Assembly: GCA_900548495.1 (NCBI GenBank)
Contig: URKT01000041.1
Coordinates: 1 to 17,721, forward strand
Length of the DNA stretch: 17,721 nucleotides
Reading direction: 5' to 3'
Origin: an uncultured Collinsella sp.
GTDB lineage: Bacteria > Actinomycetota > Coriobacteriia > Coriobacteriales > Coriobacteriaceae
Shown: one piece after another, positions 12,829 through 17,721 of the stretch
How the letters are laid out: every line of letters begins with the position of its first letter
How positions within the stretch are numbered: position 1 is the stretch's first letter
Program-made: the position numbers and the translations under genes
The notes under the pieces: generated by a model
Databases searched by the model: none
Seen by the model: the letters and a program-made list of their open reading frames with translations, nothing else
Told to the model about the DNA's origin: nothing

Positions 12829-13371
12829 TTACCAACCCAAGAGCGAAAACGCCCCGTCGCAATAGCCAAAATGAAGCACGGCACCGTTGTCGGGTAGTTC
12901 TCCCTCGCCAGTCACATACTCAAGAAACTCCTGGCAGGCTGAGCCGTGGGAAACCGCCAGCACGCAGTCGTGCTGCGGCCTGGCCATGATGCGGGACAGC
13001 GCCGCGACCATGCGCGACTGAAGCTGCACTTCCGACTCGCCGCCAAAGGCCACCGGATAATCGCCCCAGGGCTGCGGCGGCATCTCGCGATTTGATGTAC
13101 CCTCCAGCGAGCCCAAATGCCACTCGCGCAGGTCATCGACCAGCTCTATCGAGCGGCCCTCACCAGCAATTAGCTCAGCCGTACGCCGCGCCCGGCCCAA
13201 CGGGGAGGAATACACATGGTCAAAGGCCACGCCGCACGCCTCAAACGCCGCGCGCGTCGCCAGCGCCTGCTGACGCCCGCGCGCCGTAAGCGGCGAATCG
13301 TGCCAGCCCTGCAAAATGCTCTGCACATTGAGCTCAGTCTGCCCATGCCGCACCAAATACAGATCGGCCAC
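12829..13371 (-). CDS. Histidine phosphatase (phosphoglycerate-mutase-like), copy B
   Basis: A 180-residue paralogue of the next gene downstream. It carries VRHGQT (7-12, nucleophile H9), SSPLGRARRTAEL (55-67), acid E83 in LREW and AVSHGSA (139-145, H142). The start is a GTG at 13371 with GGGGAGG upstream; an overlapping ATG two bases earlier is out of frame. It is shorter than usual and ends soon after the last beta strand (VLHFGYCDGAFSLLGW). It is first of a two-gene unit, and the palindromic repeat at 13388-13420 sits between it and the nitroreductase. Substrate not assignable. Confidence 0.88.
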   Translation of the reverse strand: MADLYLVRHGQTELNVQSILQGWHDSPLTARGRQQALATRAAFEACGVAFDHVYSSPLGRARRTAELIAGEGRSIELVDDLREWHLGSLEGTSNREMPPQPWGDYPVAFGGESEVQLQSRMVAALSRIMARPQHDCVLAVSHGSACQEFLEYVTGEGELPDNGAVLHFGYCDGAFSLLGW

Positions 13372-13387
13372 ATGCCCTCCCCTCGTA

Positions 13388-13420
13388 CCACCACAAAGGG
13401 GACAGGTACCTTTGTGGTGG
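13388..13420 (+). repeat. 33-bp palindromic repeat, copy 2 (GGACAGG core)
   Basis: The arms CCACCACAAAG (13388-13398) and CTTTGTGGTGG (13410-13420) are identical to the copy at 646-678, with loop GGGACAGGTAC. It lies 33 bases downstream of the nitroreductase stop and 16 bases upstream of the histidine phosphatase start, in opposite orientation to copy 1. TTT follows on the plus strand. Confidence 0.8.
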
Positions 13421-13453
13421 TTTACCGCCGGATCACACCGCGGTGACGCTCAA

Positions 13454-14125
13454 CTACAGCAGTACGTCGGCGAGCGAACGCTTGGGTACGTGGTGCACCT
13501 GTGCCTCGTCGCGCCAATAATTGATGGAGCCATCGGGGTTGGAATCGATCGCATCGATCACCTGCGTTTCGGCCGGAACGCCAAACGCCATGATCAGCTT
13601 GAGCTCATACTTGTCGTTATCGAGCCCCATGGCATCGATCGCGTGGGGCGTAAAGGCCTTGAACATGCAGGCAGCCACCTCGGGCGTGGCGCTGCGGGCG
13701 GCGAGCATCATCGTCTGCGCGGCAATGCCCGTGTCGACCTCGGTAATGGGAGCGGCGGGCTTGCCCGGAACGGCGCGCTCGGCAAGAATCGCGATGTAGC
13801 CGGTCGGGCGCTCGCCCTCATCGGGACCCGACCAATCCTTGAGCGCACCGGCCCATGCAAGCTCGTCAAACACGCGAGCGCAGTCCTCGGAACCGCCCAC
13901 CACATGAAAACGAAGACGCTGAGCATTGGCACCACAGGGAGTCAGGTGCGCCAGCTCCGCCAGCTCAAGCAAAAGCTCACGCGGCACGCGCATGGACTCG
14001 TCAAAGCGACGGCACGTGCGGGCGCAGCGAACCAACGCATCAAACGCGTCCAAGCCGAGCTTTTCGCAACCCTGCTTTGCCATCGACTCAGCGCTTACCG
14101 GCGCTGCGGGAACTGCTTCGTTCAT
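13454..14125 (-). CDS. Nitroreductase-family FMN oxidoreductase
   Basis: A 223-residue flavoprotein of the nitroreductase superfamily, NAD(P)H-dependent reductases of quinones, nitro compounds, flavins or other acceptors. The FMN-phosphate region is RTCRRFDES (36-44), followed by AHLTPCGANAQRLRFHVV (59-76), matching the family's PSxxNxQPW segment, and a late RSLADVLL end (216-223). The start at 14125 is preceded by GGGGG at a workable distance; Met15 is an alternative. The frame is open further upstream to 14293, but that part covers the promoter and a DtxR-type box. It is 82 bases upstream of the histidine phosphatase pair on the same strand. Electron acceptor unknown; the metal-regulator box hints at a role in iron or manganese metabolism. 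Confidence 0.88.
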   Translation of the reverse strand: MNEAVPAAPVSAESMAKQGCEKLGLDAFDALVRCARTCRRFDESMRVPRELLLELAELAHLTPCGANAQRLRFHVVGGSEDCARVFDELAWAGALKDWSGPDEGERPTGYIAILAERAVPGKPAAPITEVDTGIAAQTMMLAARSATPEVAACMFKAFTPHAIDAMGLDNDKYELKLIMAFGVPAETQVIDAIDSNPDGSINYWRDEAQVHHVPKRSLADVLL

Positions 14126-14153
14126 AGGGACCCCCAATTTCGGGCAATTGTTC

Positions 14154-14172
14154 TTAGGAAAATCTAACCTAA
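14154..14172 (-). promoter_or_regulatory. Candidate DtxR/IdeR-type metalloregulator box
   Basis: The 19-mer TTAGGTTAGATTTTCCTAA (minus strand) matches the actinobacterial iron-box consensus TTAGGTTAGSCTAACCTAA at 15 of 19 positions, with one half-site TTAGGTTAG perfect. It lies 29 bases upstream of the nitroreductase start codon, where it would overlap the -10 region. This suggests repression by a DtxR/IdeR/MntR protein with Fe(II) or Mn(II). The regulator itself is not in the window. Confidence 0.5.
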
Positions 14173-14360
14173 AACGTAGGCAATAACGAACAGGGCTGCA
14201 ATGTTCTACACCTGTTGAATAGAAAATCGCGACGTGGGGAACAACGGAAACAATTCGGGGCCTTTGGGTTACGTTTCGCCCTCCCCGACCCATACGCCAG
14301 CGCCTTTAGGCGATACTGGTTGTAACGATCAAGGCTTACGCCGCACGGAAAGGAGACATT

Positions 14361-14963
14361 ATGGGCATCTTTAAGAACGATGACCAAAAATCGAGCCAGT
14401 TTGGATTTGACGAGAAAAGCATGGCAGGCAAGGCCGTCAAGGCCGTGCGCTGGATTTACGCCATCACGGGCGTCTTGGCGCTCGTCGCCGGCATCGCACT
14501 GCTGTTTGCGCCCGCCAAGTCCCTCGTCTTCCTAACGACCGTCTTGGGCTTCTACTTTGTGATCACGGCCGCGATCAGGCTGTTTACCGCTGTTTTCGAG
14601 CCACTGCTGCCCACCGGCTGGCGCGTGACGAGCATCATCTCCAACCTACTCATTATCTTGGGCGGCGTCATAATCCTGCGCAACCAGGCCTTCTCGACCG
14701 CAACGCTCACCACGATGGTGGTTATCGTGGCCGGCTTTGGCTGGATCGTCGAAGGTGTCATGTCCATTCTGGAGTCCGAGCTTTCGTCCAACCGTGCCCT
14801 CGCCATCCTGAGCGGCGCGCTCTCCATCATCGCCGGCATGTTCGTGTTTATCTATCCGCTGTGGTCGGCCAAGATGCTCGTCATCTTTAGCGGCGCCGCA
14901 CTGCTGGTGTTTGGCGTAACGCTGATTGTCCGCGCCATTCAGTTTGGCAAACTGGTGCACTAG
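14361..14963 (+). CDS. HdeD/DUF308-family membrane protein
   Basis: A 200-residue membrane protein with about six hydrophobic segments arranged as three helical hairpins, the layout of the HdeD/DUF308 family. E. coli HdeD is linked to acid resistance; the biochemical role is unknown. The first ~30 residues are hydrophilic (FKNDDQKSSQFGFDEKS), then alternating helices run from WIYAITGVLALVAGIALLF onward. AAAGGAG lies 5 bases before the ATG. Its stop codon directly abuts the next start, so the two genes form an operon. Confidence 0.85.
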   Translation: MGIFKNDDQKSSQFGFDEKSMAGKAVKAVRWIYAITGVLALVAGIALLFAPAKSLVFLTTVLGFYFVITAAIRLFTAVFEPLLPTGWRVTSIISNLLIILGGVIILRNQAFSTATLTTMVVIVAGFGWIVEGVMSILESELSSNRALAILSGALSIIAGMFVFIYPLWSAKMLVIFSGAALLVFGVTLIVRAIQFGKLVH

Positions 14964-15446
14964 ATGCCAAGGACGCTCTTTATTGATGCCGACGCCTGCC
15001 CGGTCACGCGCGAGTCGATTGACTGCGCGCGGCGGGCGGGCGTCGCCGTTGTTATCGCCGGCAACAGCACGCAAAACCTGGAACGGCACATTCGCCGCGA
15101 CGACCCGCGCGATGCCGAGAACGCGCGACGCGGCTTTTGGGTCACGACGCTCGATGTGAGCGTGGGCGCCGACAGCGCCGACTTTGCCATTGTCGAACGC
15201 CTGCAGGCGGGCGACGTAGTCGTGACGCAGGACATTGGCTTGGCGAGCATGGCGCTCGGGCGCGATGCCGCCGCCATCGGCGTGCGCGGGCGCGTCTACG
15301 ACAAAGCGACCATCGACATGCAGTTGTTTATTCGCCACGAGGAAAAGAAGGTACGCCGCGCCGGGGGACGCACTCGCGGACCGGCGGCATTTACCAGCGA
15401 AGACCGGGCCCGCTTTAAACGCAACCTCACCGAGCTGCTGCGCTAA
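14964..15446 (+). CDS. YaiI/YqxD family protein (DUF188)
   Basis: A 160-residue protein of the widespread YaiI/YqxD family, with a PIN-like/NYN nuclease fold but no established function. Conserved acidic landmarks are FIDADACPV (6-14), VSVGADSADFAI (66-77) and VVTQDIGLA (86-94), plus the family signature GGRTRGPAAFTSED (134-147). The ATG follows the HdeD stop codon with zero intervening bases and no ribosome binding site of its own, so it depends on translational coupling. A terminator follows 2 bases after the stop. Confidence 0.93.
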   Translation: MPRTLFIDADACPVTRESIDCARRAGVAVVIAGNSTQNLERHIRRDDPRDAENARRGFWVTTLDVSVGADSADFAIVERLQAGDVVVTQDIGLASMALGRDAAAIGVRGRVYDKATIDMQLFIRHEEKKVRRAGGRTRGPAAFTSEDRARFKRNLTELLR

Positions 15447-15448
15447 CC

Positions 15449-15488
15449 AAGGTAGATTTTCGGGACATGCCCGGAAATCTACCTTTTT
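15449..15488 (+). terminator. Intrinsic terminator after the HdeD-YaiI operon
   Basis: AAGGTAGATTT (15449-15459) pairs with AAATCTACCTT (15475-15485), with an inner CGGG/CCCG stem and a 5-base loop, then TTTGTTTT. On the minus strand the exit side is GGTTAGCG, so it acts mainly on the plus strand. Confidence 0.92.
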
Positions 15489-15527
15489 GTTTTGAGCGGT
15501 GTGAGCGCTCGGAATCCATGGCTCAAC

Positions 15528-15606
15528 AAAAAAACGGGCTTCAAAATGCCATGCGTCGCCGCATTGCGCAGGCGCCGAGCATGGCTATTTGAAGCCCATT
15601 TTTTAG
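15528..15606. terminator. Long bidirectional terminator between convergent genes
   Basis: Arms at 15536-15554 and 15579-15597 are complementary at 17 of 19 positions (GGGCTTCAAA...GCCATGC), with a further CGCC/GGCG stem inside. The plus-strand exit is ATTTTTT and the minus-strand exit is GTTTTTTTG, so it can stop transcription from both sides. It most probably terminates the exporter gene that ends at 15613. Confidence 0.9.
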
Positions 15607-15612
15607 GCCTAC

Positions 15613-16701
15613 TTAGAGGCCGAAGGCGGATAGGATAAGGCCCCAGCCGGCGCCGATGACGTACATCATGACCAGGAACACGGCGTTTTCACGAGCGCTG
15701 CGGTTGGTGCGGAACAGGACAAGATAGCCCACGCCGGCGGAAATGAGCGTGCCGGCGAGCATCGGCGCCAGCTGTAGCGCGCCCTCCAGGTACAGCTGCG
15801 TAATGACCACGCTGGCCGAGCAGTTGGGGATCAGGCCGACGAGTGCCGAGCCCAAGACGGCGAGCGTCTCGTTGCCACGCAGGAACTGCTCGATCGCGGA
15901 CTCTCCGAAGGTCTCGAGCACGGCAACTAGAATCAGCGTCACCAGGAAAATAAAAACCGAAACCTGCACGGTGTGCGAGATCGCGCTGCGGATAATCGAC
16001 AGGACGGGCGCACCTTCGTGGGAGTGGGAGTGACCGTGACCATCATGGTGTTCATGTTCGCCCTCATGACCGTGATCGTGGCCATGTCCGTGTTCGTGCT
16101 CGTCCTCGTCTTCATCACAACCGCAATGGTCGCGCTCGCACAGCTCATGGATGTGGTCGGCGCTCACGCCTGCCTCGGCCACCTCGTCGATGATGTCACC
16201 GCCGCTGTGGTCGTCGTGCGCGCAGTTCACGTGGGCCGGGTTGGCCGCGGTTCCCAGCACGGTACGGCGAATCGCCGCGTGCGCGCGGGCGTTACGGCGC
16301 AGGCCGCGGATAGCCGCGTCCACGATAAAGCCCGTGACCAGCGCGATCAGTGCCTTCGAAGCCAAAAGCATCGCCATGGTCTGCACGGGAACCTGCTCGG
16401 CAAGTAGCAGCGGCAGCATCTCGTCGGAGGTCGAAAGGAACACCGCCACCAACGTGCCCAAGGTCACGACACGGCCGGCGTACAGCGTTGCTGCCATGGC
16501 CGAAAATCCGCACTGCGGCACAATGCCCAGCAGCGAGCCAACCACGGGACCCGCAGCGCCGGCGCGCTTGATAGCGCCGTTGACGCGGTCGCCCGCAACG
16601 TGCTCAAGTGTCTCGAGAGCAAGATACGTCACCAACAAAAACGGCGCCAGCGAGAGCGTGTCCTTGCCGGCGTCGAGCAGAATATCAATCAGCAAATCCA
16701 T
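15613..16701 (-). CDS. Putative manganese/heavy-metal exporter with His-rich loop
   Basis: A 362-residue polytopic membrane protein of the putative manganese transporter / arsenic-efflux-like family (PF11449 type). Two homologous membrane halves flank a cytoplasmic loop. Each half contains a GxxPxC-type motif: GSLLGIVPQCGFSAMAATLY (55-74) and GSALVGLIPNCSASVVITQLY (from 284), an internal duplication. The central loop (about 135-240) has cysteines (HCGCDEDED, 192-200) and a His/Asp/Glu-rich stretch at 201-228 (alternating HGH, HDH, HEH), a likely metal sensor or chelator. The ATG at 16701 has only AAAGG at about 12 bases upstream. I see no yybP-ykoY Mn riboswitch in the leader. Mn export is the best guess; arsenite or other divalent metals are alternatives. 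Confidence 0.82.
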   Translation of the reverse strand: MDLLIDILLDAGKDTLSLAPFLLVTYLALETLEHVAGDRVNGAIKRAGAAGPVVGSLLGIVPQCGFSAMAATLYAGRVVTLGTLVAVFLSTSDEMLPLLLAEQVPVQTMAMLLASKALIALVTGFIVDAAIRGLRRNARAHAAIRRTVLGTAANPAHVNCAHDDHSGGDIIDEVAEAGVSADHIHELCERDHCGCDEDEDEHEHGHGHDHGHEGEHEHHDGHGHSHSHEGAPVLSIIRSAISHTVQVSVFIFLVTLILVAVLETFGESAIEQFLRGNETLAVLGSALVGLIPNCSASVVITQLYLEGALQLAPMLAGTLISAGVGYLVLFRTNRSARENAVFLVMMYVIGAGWGLILSAFGL

Positions 16702-16744
16702 GACGGATGGAACCTTTCGTGTCTTTCGGCAGCATTGTAAAAGT

Positions 16745-16791
16745 CCTAGCGGTCAACTAGGGTATTGTAGTTGTCCCGGGCGCGGTGCCAA
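16745..16791 (-). promoter_or_regulatory. Promoter and dyad upstream of the metal exporter
   Basis: On the minus strand, -35 TTGGCA (16791-16786) and -10 TACAAT (16769-16764) are separated by 16 bases, a good promoter. Immediately downstream, over the expected transcription start, is the inverted repeat CCTAG-N7-CTAGG (16745-16761), a plausible metalloregulator operator. A second TACAAT at 16739-16734 lacks a properly spaced -35. Confidence 0.5.
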
Positions 16792-16801
16792 TAGTTGCCC
16801 A

Positions 16802-16810
16802 TGGTAAACT
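16802..16810 (+). promoter_or_regulatory. Extended -10 promoter of the exonuclease gene
   Basis: TGGTAAACT (16802-16810) is an extended -10 (TGn then TAAACT) with no clear -35, 63 bases before the ATG. It is nearly identical to the serC element (TGCTAAAGTATC against TGGTAAACTATC). It lies close to the divergent exporter promoter. Confidence 0.45.
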
Positions 16811-16873
16811 ATCATCTCGCCATAACTCAGTAACCTCGAGCCGCACAACGCGGCCCGTCCAAGGAGAAGTTAT

Positions 16874-17680
16874 ATGAACGTTTCACAAGCACTCGAATAC
16901 GAGCGCCAGCCGTTTATTCCCATGTTTATCTATGGCGATCACGGCGCCATGGAGTCCGAGCGCCAGAAGGGCGAAGAGGCCCTTAAAGTGCTCGAGACCG
17001 AGTACTTTACCGCCGAGGGCGACCCCAGCTTCGACTTTGCCACCGTGCGCGACCTGGCCGACCGCAACCGCGACCTGTGCGACCAGATTGGCGAGGCACG
17101 CCTGCGCAACGTGACGCCCGCGACGCTTTCGCGCGGCCTGTCCGATGCCGACACCTGCGCCGCCATCGGCAAGATGCAAAAGCGCACCGCCGCGTCCGTT
17201 ATGCGCGAAATCCGCGGCGACCGCGACGCGCTCGGCGTGGCCTACGCCCGCAAGCCCATCCAAGGCACCGTGCTCGGCATCGACATCGAGACCACCGGCC
17301 GCGCACCCGAGCGCGGCTACATCATCAACGTGGGCTGGGAGATCATGGAGCTCACCAGCGACGCCGTCCCGCACGACGCCGAGGCACACTACTGCGGTCT
17401 GCCCGACATCTACCGCGGCGAGGATGTGCCGTTGTCGAATATCCACCACATCACCTGGGACGACATCGACGGCAAAAAGCCGTTCCGCGAGAACAAGGAA
17501 CTGCAGAAGCAGCTGCTCAAGCTCATGAAGAAGTACCCGTACATGGCACACAACGCCGCGTTCGAGGACAGCTGGTTCAAGATCCACCTGGACGGCTACG
17601 CCGAGGCACGCCGCGCCGGCAAGATCATCGTCATCGACTCGCGCCAGATCTGCCGCAGCCTAGATGCCGACGTCCGCTCG
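16874..17680 (+). CDS. DnaQ/RNase T-like DEDD 3'-5' exonuclease (partial, C-terminus missing)
   Basis: 269 residues of an exonuclease-domain protein of the DNA polymerase III epsilon / RNase T superfamily, which degrades DNA or RNA from the 3' end with two metal ions. ExoI is GIDIETTGRAPERGYIINVG (from 135; D137 and E139), then the linker SNIHHIT (188-194), and the ExoII region MAHNAAFEDSWF (224-235). The ExoIII motif would lie beyond the cut. Before the nuclease are about 130 residues with no recognised domain, charged and predicted helical. AAGGAG lies 8 bases before the ATG. The frame continues past 17680 as LSLIHISEPTR, which is adapter, so the true C-terminus is absent. Role (repair, RNA processing) not assignable. 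Confidence 0.85.
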
Positions 17681-17721
17681 CTGTCTCTTATACACATCTC
17701 CGAGCCCACGAGACATGCGCA
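17681..17721. other. Nextera/Tn5 sequencing adapter (artefact)
   Basis: 17681-17699 is the Tn5 mosaic end in reverse orientation, followed by CCGAGCCCACGAGAC (17700-17714) and ATGCGCA (17715-17721), the first seven bases of the same i7 index found at the other end. Genome sequence stops at 17680. Confidence 0.98.

Noticed and set aside
14126..14293. N-terminal extension of the nitroreductase
   Set aside because: The extra 56 residues show no family similarity and overlap the DtxR-like box and promoter region.
16702..16800. yybP-ykoY manganese riboswitch upstream of the metal exporter
   Set aside because: The leader is short and I cannot find the conserved GGGGAGUA-type segment or the paired helices.
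1..17721. Circular element or terminal direct repeats
   Set aside because: The matching ends are sequencing adapter in inverted orientation, not biological sequence.

Overview
The window looks like chromosomal DNA of a high-GC gut actinobacterium of the class Coriobacteriia, most likely Collinsella or a close relative. This rests on base composition, codon use, promoter style and gene content; no rRNA marker is present, so the genus is an inference. It is a sequencing contig, not a natural segment: 1-48 and 17681-17721 are Nextera (Tn5) adapter, so genome sequence runs only from 49 to 17680 and the genes at both ends are cut.

Layout. 49-470 (-) is a partial B3/4-domain (PheT-like editing fold) protein. 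698-2368 (-) is ATP-dependent PEP carboxykinase. A repeat-rich divergent intergenic region leads to a polysaccharide-flippase-like membrane protein (2748-4328, +). A gene-free patch (4329-4644) holds a MITE-like element and degenerate repeats. A PPP-type metallophosphatase (4645-5484, -) is divergent from a K+/H+-type CPA1 antiporter with tandem TrkA-C domains (5738-7339, +). Next is a serine biosynthesis unit, serC (7566-8690) and serA (8762-9925), closed by a strong terminator. An M20 metallopeptidase (10103-11323) and a shortened DUF1015-like protein (11363-12046) follow and end at another terminator. Facing them are two tandem paralogous histidine phosphatases (12176-12811 and 12829-13371) and a nitroreductase (13454-14125), all on the minus strand. 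Divergent from these is a HdeD/DUF308 membrane protein (14361-14963) coupled to a YaiI/YqxD protein (14964-15446). Two terminators separate them from a His-rich heavy-metal (probably manganese) exporter (15613-16701, -). That exporter is divergent from a DEDD exonuclease (16874-17680, +), cut by the contig end.

How the genes connect. SerA and SerC make phosphoserine from 3-phosphoglycerate; no classical HAD-type SerB is present. Nearby are a DUF1015-like gene, whose family often accompanies serCA, and two paralogous histidine phosphatases, a superfamily that includes metal-independent phosphoserine phosphatases. This makes the last serine step the most interesting functional question here. 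PEPCK carries a LacI-type palindrome upstream, and the nitroreductase promoter carries a near-consensus DtxR/IdeR box, suggesting carbon and iron/manganese control respectively. The intergenic regions contain several families of small palindromic repeats, most with a GGGAC core; no mobilising enzyme is in view. I see no CRISPR array, tRNA, rRNA, phage genes or complete insertion sequence.
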